Source of the DNA: Oleispirillum sp963668495 | GTDB taxonomy: Bacteria; Pseudomonadota; Alphaproteobacteria; Rhodospirillales; Rhodospirillaceae | Length of the DNA: 64,000 bases | Direction: 5' to 3' | Assembly (NCBI GenBank): GCA_963668495.1 | Contig: OY764545.1 | Coordinates: 2,666,001 to 2,730,000 of the forward strand | In this document: positions 52,080 to 60,019 of the stretch, piece after piece | How positions within the stretch are numbered: the stretch's first letter is position 1 | How the letters are laid out: the number at the start of each line of letters is the position of its first letter | Program-made: the position numbers and the translations under genes | The notes under the pieces: model-generated | Database searches by the model: none | The model's input: the letters and a program-made list of their open reading frames with translations, nothing else | What the model was told of the DNA's origin: nothing

Positions 52080-52923
52080 TCGCCACCTCGTCACAATCTG
52101 CTTCCGTCATGCCCAACAACTCGTAATTCACGCCCGCCGCCACAGAGTCCGCACCGCCACCCGAAACGCGCATTGGCCCATTTGCCAAGCAAGCATGGAG
52201 ATACGCAACAGGATCACCATCCGCCAGCGCATGTGCGGCAATAGCAACATCACGAACGACATCCGCCCCGTAACGGTCAATAAAGTTTTGCAGGATAGTG
52301 TGGGTATGATCCGCCTTGCGCTTGCCATGGTGGCGGAAGAACGCAATCCGCTCTGGATGCAAACACCAATCTTCGGCGTCAGAAGAAGATGATAACGAAC
52401 GAAGTGAGTTATTATCTTCTAGATTCTTAGTATAATTTATATTCTTTGTTCCAGAAACTGTTCCAGCTTGTGTTCCAAACCGCGTTCCACTTGGTGTTCC
52501 GTTTCCTGTTCCAGCATTGGCGTCCGAATACTGATAATTACTGTATTTACAAATGGTTATAATGCTACTTGGGTGTTCCAAATCCCGTTCCACTTGGCGT
52601 TCCATTTGCTGTTCCAAATCGCGTTCCAAAAAGTGTTCCAACTTAGTTTTTTCCCGACCCCTTCGGATGAAACCAACTGCCTCAAAATGGGCCAACCGAC
52701 GCGACACAGCAGAGGTTGATTTCTCGCCCCATTTCCCCATAAGGAACCGGATTGAGTAACAACACTCACCGCGTTGCAACGCAACTTTACGGCCGTTAAA
52801 CGGGACCACCATAGGCTTCCAAGCGGCATGAGTAATAAGCCAAATCGCAGCCAAACGGTCCGCATTGTCCCGGAATTTTTTGCTCGTAAATATTTTACGG
52901 TGGATGCGCACATAACCATCCAT
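52072..52923 (-). CDS. phage replication initiator-like protein with internal iterons
   Basis: About 283 residues from an ATG at 52923 that overlaps the methyltransferase stop (TGATG). Residues about 10-90 are a winged-helix-like domain (VRIHRKIF, LAAIWLITHAAWKP, SIRFLMGKWGEKSTSAVSRRLAHFEAVGFIRR) as in O-like or DnaT-like phage initiators. The middle (about 95-170) has two runs with a four-residue period, (E-x-x-L/M/V) and (G-T-x-x), read in two different frames. C-terminal segments (about 215-283) fit a helicase-interaction part. It would open the origin inside its own gene, as O does in lambda. Confidence 0.75.
   Translation of the reverse strand: MDGYVRIHRKIFTSKKFRDNADRLAAIWLITHAAWKPMVVPFNGRKVALQRGECCYSIRFLMGKWGEKSTSAVSRRLAHFEAVGFIRRGREKTKLEHFLERDLEQQMERQVERDLEHPSSIITICKYSNYQYSDANAGTGNGTPSGTRFGTQAGTVSGTKNINYTKNLEDNNSLRSLSSSSDAEDWCLHPERIAFFRHHGKRKADHTHTILQNFIDRYGADVVRDVAIAAHALADGDPVAYLHACLANGPMRVSGGGADSVAAGVNYELLGMTEADCDEVANG
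52448..52639 (-). repeat. iteron array: candidate prophage replication origin
   Basis: GTTCC on the plus strand occurs six times at exact 12-base steps from 52448 to 52512, and six times at exact 12-base steps from 52575 to 52639. The two blocks share a near-identical 36-base pattern. Between them (52513-52574) lies an AT-rich stretch that could be the unwinding region. The blocks are 67 bases apart, so they are read in different frames. Confidence 0.8.
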
Positions 52924-54017
52924 CAGGACGCCTGCCTTCCGCACGCGACTTGCACAACAGCAAACATCCCGGCATCGTCCAGAATGCGCTTGCGGGCAAT
53001 TTCCGCATAATCAGGGTTAAGCTCAATCAGGATTGCATGACGCCCCAGCCTATCCGCGACGAGGCCAACAGTCCCGGCCCCACCGAACGGGTCAAGAACC
53101 ACCCCACCATCAGGGCACCCCGCCTTAATGCATGGTTCCACTAATGCAGGTGGGAAAGTTGCAAAGTGTGCATCGGCAAAGGCATGCGTCGCAATGGTCC
53201 ACACGTTGCGCTGCGCACGACCCACACCTTCTGCGCAATAATCCACATCGGGACGATCCGGCCTATGTGTCCCCATAGACTGGCCTACATGGGCAACACC
53301 TCGCTTGGAGTTCTCGCGCTTAAAACTTCCCCGTTTTGCCCCCTTTTCACTGTTGCTTGCTACATAGGCTTGATGCACATAACCCGAGGGGCCATCATTC
53401 GCACCACGGAAGCCATCACGCAAATGCACACCTGCAGCCGCCTCTCTAACCGCCCCAGCATCGTAGAAATACTTCTGCGACTTACTCAGCAGAAACAGCT
53501 TCTCATGACTAGATACGGGCCGATCTTTCACACTCTCTGGCATGGGATTTGGCTTGTGCCAAATAATTTCACTTCGGACCCACCAGCCCGCTTCTTGCAA
53601 GGCAATCGCCAAACGGTTTGGCAACATGCACAGGTCTTTAGGCTTTAACACGCCACCAACCGTAGAAAATGGCTTATCCCGGAATGTGCGGTTATCATTC
53701 CCTTTAGCCTTCACATCGGCCGCACTCCGGCCATTTGGCGCGGACGCATAACAGTCACCATAATTGACCCAAACAGTACCTGCCTTTTTAAGCACTCGCC
53801 AAATTTCATCAAACACCTTGACCATCACAGCCATATGCTCACCGAGCGTTGCCTCCAACCCGATTTGCCCCTCAACGCCATAATCGCGCAGCCCCCAATA
53901 CGGTGGACTGGTCACAACACAGTCCACACTTTCGTCAGGCAGGCCCCGCAGACGGTCCAGCACATCACCAATGAGGATTTCCACAGGCACAGCATTCCCC
54001 CTGTTTCTTTCCGCCAT
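52923..54017 (-). CDS. DNA adenine-N6 or cytosine-N4 methyltransferase
   Basis: About 364 residues from the ATG at 54017. The catalytic motif TSPPYWG is near residue 38 and the SAM-binding DPFGGAGTVG near residue 311, the order of beta-class amino-methyltransferases. No endonuclease gene is adjacent, so it is probably an orphan enzyme that protects phage DNA or alters regulation. Its stop overlaps the initiator gene start. Confidence 0.9.
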   Translation of the reverse strand: MAERNRGNAVPVEILIGDVLDRLRGLPDESVDCVVTSPPYWGLRDYGVEGQIGLEATLGEHMAVMVKVFDEIWRVLKKAGTVWVNYGDCYASAPNGRSAADVKAKGNDNRTFRDKPFSTVGGVLKPKDLCMLPNRLAIALQEAGWWVRSEIIWHKPNPMPESVKDRPVSSHEKLFLLSKSQKYFYDAGAVREAAAGVHLRDGFRGANDGPSGYVHQAYVASNSEKGAKRGSFKRENSKRGVAHVGQSMGTHRPDRPDVDYCAEGVGRAQRNVWTIATHAFADAHFATFPPALVEPCIKAGCPDGGVVLDPFGGAGTVGLVADRLGRHAILIELNPDYAEIARKRILDDAGMFAVVQVACGRQAS

Positions 54018-54072
54018 GTACACGGGAGCCTACACAGGCCCACACATGCACAAGTCGGCATTAAAACAACAC

Positions 54073-54564
54073 TTACACGCCCTTGGCGTTTTCAGCATCC
54101 AACATGGACAAGGCAACCCGCACTCTGGCAAGCACTTCCATTGCCTCCCGGCATTCGCGGTCTAATTCCATTTTTACGGCACGCTCGGCGGTAATCTGAC
54201 CATCCGGGCCAATCGCTTCGGAAATGCGCAAAATTGCCTCTCCTGACTCTTTGCCCATTTCGCCAATCGCAGCCACCCAAGACTGACACGCACCAACATC
54301 CGGTTTTGGGATAAGCATGTAACCAGCCACATCAGCCATATGCCGGGTCAAAATCGGGTCGCCAACATCGGCCTCTAGGTCCATTACGCAATCAACAGCA
54401 AGAAAATGTGGTGTGTTCGGTGATCCGGCTCGACTCAAGGTGGACTTATCCAACCGTGTCACAAGCGCCGCACCCTCAACACCTCCAGCAGTCTTAACAA
54501 GACGCCGGGTAGCACCTTTGAGCATCAAGTACGCTGACGCTGCAAACTGCCTAGCTCCACTCAT
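54073..54564 (-). CDS. phage regulatory CII-like protein
   Basis: A 163-residue protein beginning at an ATG with AGGAG seven bases upstream. The middle (KSTLSRAGSPNTPHFLAVDCVMDLEADVGDPILTRHMADVAGY, in parts) corresponds to the CII-type phage regulator family, including the LSR recognition-helix-like start. A helical C-terminus follows. It is the first replication-module gene behind the Cro-like gene, a standard place for CII. Confidence 0.7.
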   Translation of the reverse strand: MSGARQFAASAYLMLKGATRRLVKTAGGVEGAALVTRLDKSTLSRAGSPNTPHFLAVDCVMDLEADVGDPILTRHMADVAGYMLIPKPDVGACQSWVAAIGEMGKESGEAILRISEAIGPDGQITAERAVKMELDRECREAMEVLARVRVALSMLDAENAKGV

Positions 54565-54649
54565 GCAAAAATCTCCTTAAACCTTGCAATGCAACACCCC
54601 GCATCCGGTGTAATAATTGACAAATCAGCGCAGAGAGACAGAGGCCGAC

Positions 54650-54796
54650 ATGCCAAACACAGACACAACAGACACCCAAGCCCAAAGCACCGCCGAAGCC
54701 CTACGCGCATTCGCAGAGAAATGGCCGGACACACCAGCAGGCAGGGAAGCAATGGACATGGCAAAGGAACTGGAAGCATGGCTAACTGCACCCTAA
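54650..54796 (+). CDS. small protein, 48 aa
   Basis: A small acidic frame (MPNTDTTDTQAQ start, ends WLTAP) on the strand opposite to its neighbours. AGAGG lies about four bases before the ATG, and TTGACA is present 30 bases before the ATG. It ends one base before the stop of the Cro-like gene on the other strand. I know no homologue. Confidence 0.45.
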   Translation: MPNTDTTDTQAQSTAEALRAFAEKWPDTPAGREAMDMAKELEAWLTAP

Positions 54797-55066
54797 TCAC
54801 GCTGCATCGGCCTTGGCGTCGATGGTTGCCTCATCATCCGGCGGCAAGAAATCACGAAAACGCACACTCAGGCCCATATCGGCACACAACGAATCTAATT
54901 TTTCCGCCGTGCTCAGCGACAGAGTATGTGTGTCAGGATCACGCAGAAAATTGTTTAAAGTAGACGGGGCAAGTCCGGCCGATCGTGCAATCTGCGTCGG
55001 CTTTTGGCCCGTCACCTCAGCAATACGCCGGACAAACTCCAACGCACCGTCTTTAAAACTGCTCAT
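54797..55066 (-). CDS. Cro-like HTH regulator
   Basis: About 89 residues from the ATG at 55066. The helix-turn-helix (PTQIARSAGLAPSTLNNFL, about 24-42) is very similar to that of CI at 55265 (TEIARRGKLSPSTLNNFM), so both should bind the same operators. It is divergent from the CI gene, with operators between, and is the first gene of the leftward early transcript. Confidence 0.82.
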   Translation of the reverse strand: MSSFKDGALEFVRRIAEVTGQKPTQIARSAGLAPSTLNNFLRDPDTHTLSLSTAEKLDSLCADMGLSVRFRDFLPPDDEATIDAKADAA

Positions 55067-55103
55067 AGTCAAAGCTCCATTTGACAAGTACATACCTAGG
55101 CTA

Positions 55104-55213
55104 TGCTAATTTTTTAGCATGCGTCAAGCGTATTTTTTAGCATTTAACAACAGCAGCGACAGCGAGATAGCAATTTTTCAGGGGTGCAAATGCGGCAAGC
55201 GAATTTTTAAGCA
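55104..55213. promoter_or_regulatory. operators between cro-like and CI genes
   Basis: The palindrome TGCTAA-TTTT-TTAGCA is at 55104-55119. Degenerate copies ending in TTTTTAGCA-type halves are at 55127-55142 and 55198-55213. A minus-strand -35 TTGACG (55127-55122) lies between the first two sites, so repressor binding would block leftward transcription. Confidence 0.75.
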
Positions 55214-55264
55214 CAGAATTGCTAGTAATTAACTATATGATGCAAAATCAGGAGGTGACACGAC

Positions 55265-56026
55265 TTGACCCACGAAATCAGAGATCAACAACGCGCAAGA
55301 ATTCAGCGCGCAAGAGACGTGACCGGGCTAACCACTACCGAGATTGCACGACGTGGTAAGCTATCCCCGTCCACTCTTAATAATTTCATGAACCGGGATG
55401 TAACACACAACCTAAGTACGTCCACAATCACCAAACTAGACACAGCGGTTACACTTATTGTCCATGAGCACAGTAAAACGCCGGAAGAAGCTCAACGTAA
55501 ACTGGCCTACTATGCCGGGACTACAGCGCCACCAACCCTAGAACCAACAAACATTAATGCCATAAACATCCAAATCCATGGGTCCGTGCAGGCTGGGCAT
55601 TGGGCAGAGGCTGTAGAACTGCAGCCGTACGAAAGAGAAACTATCACCATACCCCGCCCAGACGGTCACGAGACCTATTTCGGCCTCACTGTTAAGGGGC
55701 AATCAATGAACCGGGAATACCCGGAAGGCACCATACTTATTTGCGTCCCCATTTGGGACTACGACCACCCAATAGAATCCGGGGACCATGTGATTGTCCA
55801 TCGACACGATGGTGGTGGCATGACAGAGGCAACGGTAAAAGAATTTGTGCTGGATGACCTCGGGCGTTATTGGCTCTGGCCCCGATCTACTGACCCAGAA
55901 TTTCAGCAACCGATTGAAATAAAACACGAACAGCTAACAGCACAAGATTGCGCATGCACCGCAGATGTGCAAATCACAGCTATCGTAGTTGCAGACTTCC
56001 GAGTCCGCAACCGCCGCCACAAATAA
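55265..56026 (+). CDS. CI-type prophage repressor with S24 peptidase domain
   Basis: A 253-residue repressor. It starts at a TTG that has AGGAGGTG eight bases upstream; no ATG lies in frame before the DNA-binding part. Helix-turn-helix: TEIARRGKLSPSTLNNFM (about 20-37). S24 fold: residues about 105-250, with the Ser in TVKGQSMNRE (about 147) and a later Lys in EATVKEF. It should silence both early promoters and be inactivated by RecA-driven cleavage. Confidence 0.9.
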   Translation: MTHEIRDQQRARIQRARDVTGLTTTEIARRGKLSPSTLNNFMNRDVTHNLSTSTITKLDTAVTLIVHEHSKTPEEAQRKLAYYAGTTAPPTLEPTNINAINIQIHGSVQAGHWAEAVELQPYERETITIPRPDGHETYFGLTVKGQSMNREYPEGTILICVPIWDYDHPIESGDHVIVHRHDGGGMTEATVKEFVLDDLGRYWLWPRSTDPEFQQPIEIKHEQLTAQDCACTADVQITAIVVADFRVRNRRHK

Positions 56027-56069
56027 CCAACCCCCCTCCTCCATGCTCTGGGCTTGTCTAACACGACCA

Positions 56070-56174
56070 GCACCTGATTTTTAGCATGATCTTCGTTTTT
56101 TTCACATCATGCTAAAAAATGCGCTTGACGCATGCTAATTTTTTAGCTTCAATCCCTATAGCAAATTTTTAGCA
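56070..56174. promoter_or_regulatory. operators and promoter of the rightward early operon
   Basis: Operator-like sites at 56070-56085, 56110-56125, 56133-56148 (TGCTAA-TTTT-TTAGCT) and 56159-56174. TTGACG at 56125-56130 with TTCAAT 17 bases later is a possible promoter. The 17-base core CGCTTGACGCATGCTAA is the same as that of the leftward promoter, in the opposite orientation. Confidence 0.72.
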
Positions 56175-56197
56175 CGAACCAGCTAAGGGAGGCCATC

Positions 56198-56449
56198 ATG
56201 GCAAAACTAATTCCAGCAGACATTGACCATCAGAATGTGGTGCCCATGCCGACAAACACCTTTGCGGCACACACGCGCCGAGCCATGGCACGCGCCATCA
56301 AAAATCTGGCAGAGGAACGCGGTGCATTTGACACGGTGAATTGTGATGATTTACGCGCCCTTGGCTTCACAGAAAGCGAAATCACCACGCACAGCAACGC
56401 CGCAAAGGGCCTCGCCATGCGCGACATCAATTTCACCCCGGTGGCCTAA
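56198..56449 (+). CDS. hypothetical early phage protein, 83 aa
   Basis: First gene of the rightward early operon; GGGAGG lies six bases before the ATG. A small helical protein (TRRAMARAIKNLAEER; DLRALGFTESEITTHSN). The second part looks like a short helix-turn-helix but I cannot assign a family. Confidence 0.6.
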   Translation: MAKLIPADIDHQNVVPMPTNTFAAHTRRAMARAIKNLAEERGAFDTVNCDDLRALGFTESEITTHSNAAKGLAMRDINFTPVA

Positions 56450-56451
56450 CC

Positions 56452-56613
56452 ATGCGCCGCCCGCAATATGCCGGAGGCCGCAGCCACATCGCATTGCTGT
56501 ACCGCCTGCGCGCTGAGGCTTTGGACATGATCCGAAACCCGGAAACCAGCACCCCAAGCCAGCGCGAATTGGCTTGGACCTTCCTGAACCAACACAGCGA
56601 CCTATTCGCATAA
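56452..56613 (+). CDS. small early phage protein, 53 aa
   Basis: An Arg-rich helical protein (MRRPQYAGGRSHIALLYRLRAEALDM...LNQHSDLFA) two bases after the preceding stop. Its position in a tight operon supports it; function unknown. Confidence 0.5.
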   Translation: MRRPQYAGGRSHIALLYRLRAEALDMIRNPETSTPSQRELAWTFLNQHSDLFA

Positions 56614-56629
56614 CAAAGGCAAACGGACC

Positions 56630-57019
56630 ATGAGCCAAGACACAGCAGCCGACGGGACCAGACTCCCGACCTTCCAAACCTTCAACCAATTCCTAGGCGG
56701 TTTGGAAGACGGCAACCTAATCAACGATATGACCGAAAAAATGCGGGACCTCGTATCAGACATGGAAAATCACGTACTGAATTACGGCGGCAAAGTGAGC
56801 GGTGAGATTGCACTCAAGCTGAAATTCAACCTCACCAAAGGCGTTTTCGAGATTGAACCCAACTTGTCCGTTAAATCTCCGATCCCGCCTCGTGGCAAGT
56901 CCATCATGTGGCCAGCCGGCAAAGGCAAACTTAGCCCACACAACCCGGCACAAATGCAAATGTTTGGCAGCCCCCGTGAAGTTCGCGACCCATCATCCGG
57001 CGACGTGCGCAGCGCATAA
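56630..57019 (+). CDS. hypothetical early phage protein, 129 aa
   Basis: Helical start (FNQFLGGLEDGNLINDMTEKMRDLVSDME), then a beta-rich middle (GEIALKLKFNLTKGVFEIEPNLSV). It accompanies DUF2303 genes in many alphaproteobacterial prophages, as I recall, but has no known function. Confidence 0.6.
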   Translation: MSQDTAADGTRLPTFQTFNQFLGGLEDGNLINDMTEKMRDLVSDMENHVLNYGGKVSGEIALKLKFNLTKGVFEIEPNLSVKSPIPPRGKSIMWPAGKGKLSPHNPAQMQMFGSPREVRDPSSGDVRSA

Positions 57020-57070
57020 CGCCAACACTTCCCCCAACTGGCACCACGACACAGAAAGGAAACGCTTCGC

Positions 57071-58045
57071 ATGTCACAGCCAAACGCAGAACAGTTGCAA
57101 ATCAGCAGCACAGACACGGCAACCGTTGTCTCTGAAATTGTAAAAAACCACATGCGCCCGGAACTAATGGAAGTCAAAGGCGGCAAAGACACCGACCCGG
57201 TGCAAATTCTGATTTTGCCGGACGGCCAAGGCGGACAAGAGGCACATTCCGTCAAGAAATTGGTCCGCGAATACGCCACGAAACCAGAACGCCGCGAAGG
57301 TCAAGCCGTTCTGACAAACTTGGACAGCCTGATTGCCCATACCAACCGTTTCAAAGACGCAGACTCTGTAGTTTTTGCCAACGATGACCCTGACCACCCA
57401 GCTTTATCCGCAGTTCTGGATTACCACCGCAAGGGTGCGGATGCAGATCCACGTTTTGGCAAACATACAAGCGTTTACAGGTTCCCGCTTTCAGATGAAT
57501 GGAAAGCATGGAGCACCATCGACAATGCAAAAATGTCCATGGTGGACTTTGCGGAATTCCTTGAGGACCGCATTATTGACGTTATGCCAGTTCCGGCGTT
57601 TCTGACCAGCGCAGACACACCGCCCGAAGCACAAACGGATATCGACCTGAAATCCCTGATTGCGCGTATTGACGGCAACCCGTGTGGGCCGGAAAAACTG
57701 TCCGAACTGTCCAAACAAATCAAGATCAACGAAGACAACCGGGCTGCACAAACCATCAACCTGCAATCCGGTGAGGCCAGCATTAACTTCACCCACAAGC
57801 ACACAGACGAACAGGGCGCAGCGGTCAAAATCCCGAATATGTTCCTGATCGCGATTCCAGTTTTCAAAAATGGCCCGTCGTATCGAATTCTTGTGCGGCT
57901 GCGCTATCGCCTGAATCAGGGCAACCTGACTTGGATACTGTCCCGGCACCGCCCGGAACTGGCACAGCAAGACGCTTTTGCCGAGGCTTGCGAACGCGTC
58001 GCCAAAGAAACCGAACTGCCGGTTTATTTCGGCTCTCCTGAATAA
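57071..58045 (+). CDS. DUF2303 family protein
   Basis: A 324-residue protein of the DUF2303 (YfdQ-like) family: DSLIAHTNRFKDADSVVFANDD (in two parts), VLDYHR, PRFGKHTSVYRFPLSDEWKAW, FAEFLEDRIIDV, and C-terminal FLIAIPVFKNGPSYRILVRLRYRL. It occurs in phage early operons and its biochemical function is unknown. AAAGGAAA precedes the ATG. Confidence 0.85.
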   Translation: MSQPNAEQLQISSTDTATVVSEIVKNHMRPELMEVKGGKDTDPVQILILPDGQGGQEAHSVKKLVREYATKPERREGQAVLTNLDSLIAHTNRFKDADSVVFANDDPDHPALSAVLDYHRKGADADPRFGKHTSVYRFPLSDEWKAWSTIDNAKMSMVDFAEFLEDRIIDVMPVPAFLTSADTPPEAQTDIDLKSLIARIDGNPCGPEKLSELSKQIKINEDNRAAQTINLQSGEASINFTHKHTDEQGAAVKIPNMFLIAIPVFKNGPSYRILVRLRYRLNQGNLTWILSRHRPELAQQDAFAEACERVAKETELPVYFGSPE

Positions 58046-58108
58046 TTCAGATCACCACAACGCAGAGGGGCACCCGCCCCTTTGCCAGTCATTCAATCGG
58101 GGGACATC

Positions 58109-58750
58109 ATGAACAACATTGCACCAGTCGCCACCCCATGGGCACCCACCTTCTCCGGCAAAGTCTTTGACCTCATCAACCCGACACCGGACATGGTGGA
58201 CATCAACGACATCGCCGAGGCATTGGCTAAACAGTGCCGTTACAACGGCAACTGCATCCCGTTTTACTCTGTGGCGCAACACTCTGTTTTGACCACAGAC
58301 ATCCTTATGCGCAGGGGCATCTCGCAACACACCCCAGACGGGCGCCTGATCCTTTTGTATGCCCTCCTGCATGATGCGCATGAAGCCTATATCGGCGACA
58401 TCACCACACCTGTAAAAGAGGCATTAAATCTCATCACCCCACCCATTGGGTCCGCCATCAAATGGCTATCAATGCGCATTGATGAGGCGATTTTCGAACA
58501 TTTCGGACTCAGCGCCACACCAGACAGCGCCACACGCGACCTCATCAAACAGGCCGACTGCATTGCCCTCGCCACCGAAAAGCGCGACCTCCTCAGTGAT
58601 GACGGGCCGGACTGGCCACACCTACCGGATACCACCCACCCCATGATTACCCCCATGACGTGGGAACGGGCACACGGCGCATTTCTCGACCGCTTCCGCC
58701 AACTCACCCAATGGGACGAGAACGCGGACGGGATTTCCTACAGCATCTAA
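58109..58750 (+). CDS. HD-domain hydrolase, YfbR-like 5'-deoxynucleotidase
   Basis: About 213 residues from an ATG with GGGGGA upstream. The HD signature is complete: His in SVAQHSV (about residue 54), LLHDAHEAYIGD (about 86-97) and a distant Asp in IKQADCIALATEKRDLL (about 160). Relatives dephosphorylate deoxynucleoside monophosphates; in a phage it could adjust nucleotide pools. Confidence 0.88.
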   Translation: MNNIAPVATPWAPTFSGKVFDLINPTPDMVDINDIAEALAKQCRYNGNCIPFYSVAQHSVLTTDILMRRGISQHTPDGRLILLYALLHDAHEAYIGDITTPVKEALNLITPPIGSAIKWLSMRIDEAIFEHFGLSATPDSATRDLIKQADCIALATEKRDLLSDDGPDWPHLPDTTHPMITPMTWERAHGAFLDRFRQLTQWDENADGISYSI

Positions 58751-58805
58751 GCCAACGACCCACGCCTTGACGTTGAGGAAGACTAACTATGCCGGACGCA
58801 ATGAC

Positions 58806-59102
58806 ATGAAACACCGTCCGAAAATATCAATCTCTCTGCCGCCGTTATTGGAACAAGAGCCAGACGAAAAGAGAAAATGCGACGTATGCGGACAGGATGA
58901 ATTTTACTGGCGGTTTATATCCACCGAGCCAGCCATATGCGACGGCTGCGACCACGCAGCGGGAGGCATCAAACGATGGACACCACCACAGGCCAATTGG
59001 CACGAATGGCAACAATATCGCGCCGCTGCAACCGTCCTAAAACTTTTGGAGAATGAAATTGCGAAACACAGACAACCCCGCACCCATCGCCGAGCAATTT
59101 AA
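58806..59102 (+). CDS. small zinc-ribbon protein
   Basis: About 98 residues from the ATG at 58806. Two CxxC pairs (CDVCGQDEF, CDGCDHAA; about residues 25-50) form a zinc ribbon. A six-codon leader (MPDAMT, from 58789 with GAGGA before it) ends over the start codon, so translation may be coupled to it. Function unknown. Confidence 0.6.
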   Translation: MKHRPKISISLPPLLEQEPDEKRKCDVCGQDEFYWRFISTEPAICDGCDHAAGGIKRWTPPQANWHEWQQYRAAATVLKLLENEIAKHRQPRTHRRAI

Positions 59103-59286
59103 TCTCCCGGCTTTCACCGCTGGACTAATTGCGGACTTGCAACAACTTCGGGAGGGCCAGATTTCCGTTCACGACGCCAGAGCGCGGGCAGACTTGGCAA
59201 AGCAAGCATTGCGCGGCGTTCAATACATGATCACGGCCCAAAAGTTTCTGACTGAGAACGCCAAACCAATCAATCAGGTGAAATGA
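59053..59286 (+). CDS. hypothetical phage protein, 77 aa
   Basis: A helical protein overlapping the preceding gene by 50 bases and the next by four (ATGA). GGAGA lies directly before the start. Segments LIADLQQLREGQISVHDARARADLAKQAL suggest an anti-parallel helix pair. No family known. Confidence 0.5.
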   Translation: MKLRNTDNPAPIAEQFNLPAFTAGLIADLQQLREGQISVHDARARADLAKQALRGVQYMITAQKFLTENAKPINQVK

Positions 59287-59495
59287 TGGCCAAAATCATA
59301 AAACCCGGTGACCGCATCAAGATCCGCGTGACCACGCTTGACCGCGCAGGCGACCCACGAACCGAAACCGTCACACGCACCGTCACTGCCATGTATCGGG
59401 AATTTCCGGCTGTGCATTATCGCGGAGTAGATCGATTCATCATCTACCCCCGTGAGGTTCTGTCCGTGTATCCGAAGAAAAGGAAAGCAGCATGA
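59283..59495 (+). CDS. small beta-rich phage protein, 70 aa
   Basis: A basic protein with an SH3-like or KOW-like strand pattern (IKPGDRIKIRVTTLDRAGD; VTAMYREFPAVHYRGVDRFIIYP). It overlaps both neighbours by four bases (ATGA). Confidence 0.5.
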   Translation: MMAKIIKPGDRIKIRVTTLDRAGDPRTETVTRTVTAMYREFPAVHYRGVDRFIIYPREVLSVYPKKRKAA

Positions 59496-60019
59496 CCGCC
59501 ACGACCATAATCAACAGCCTCGAACCGGCAAATGTAATCCGGGCACTACACGTCCACATCCTGACCAAGATGGCCACCGACGAAGACCGTTATTTCTACA
59601 CCCGCGCGTTTACCTCCGACCACTACTCCCGCGCCTTAATCACGGGCGTACTGAAAGACCTACGGGATGCAGGGTATGTGGAATATTGCAAAGGGCTTGC
59701 GTGTGAAGCAGATGGCGAATTTGCCGGGGCAGGCAACGGCATCACACCAAAAGGTAAAGAATACCTGAGTCAGATCATTGCCGAGGCCGACGACTGGCCA
59801 GACATGGACACAGCCCCAAAAGACCAACGGATTTTGGTTTGGACCGGGCAAGAGGTCTATGCGGTCCATTGGGTCCAAAACCCCTTTACCGATCATGTGG
59901 CGTGGCTTGTCGGCACCGCCAGCGACGAAGAAACCCAACTCCTTATCGAAAACCCGTTGAAATGGCACCCATGCCCGCAACCGGTCACAACCACCCAAAG
60001 CAACGAGGCCCAATCATGA
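59492..60019 (+). CDS. phage protein with DUF551-like C-terminus
   Basis: A 175-residue protein. Residues about 15-90 resemble a winged-helix domain (VHILTKMATDEDRYFYTRAFTSDH; VLKDLRDAGYVEYCKG; ITPKGKEYL). Residues about 95-165 match DUF551 (WPDMDTAPKDQRILVWTG; VHWVQN; PLKWHPCP). It overlaps the methyltransferase start by four bases. Confidence 0.62.
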   Translation: MTATTIINSLEPANVIRALHVHILTKMATDEDRYFYTRAFTSDHYSRALITGVLKDLRDAGYVEYCKGLACEADGEFAGAGNGITPKGKEYLSQIIAEADDWPDMDTAPKDQRILVWTGQEVYAVHWVQNPFTDHVAWLVGTASDEETQLLIENPLKWHPCPQPVTTTQSNEAQS

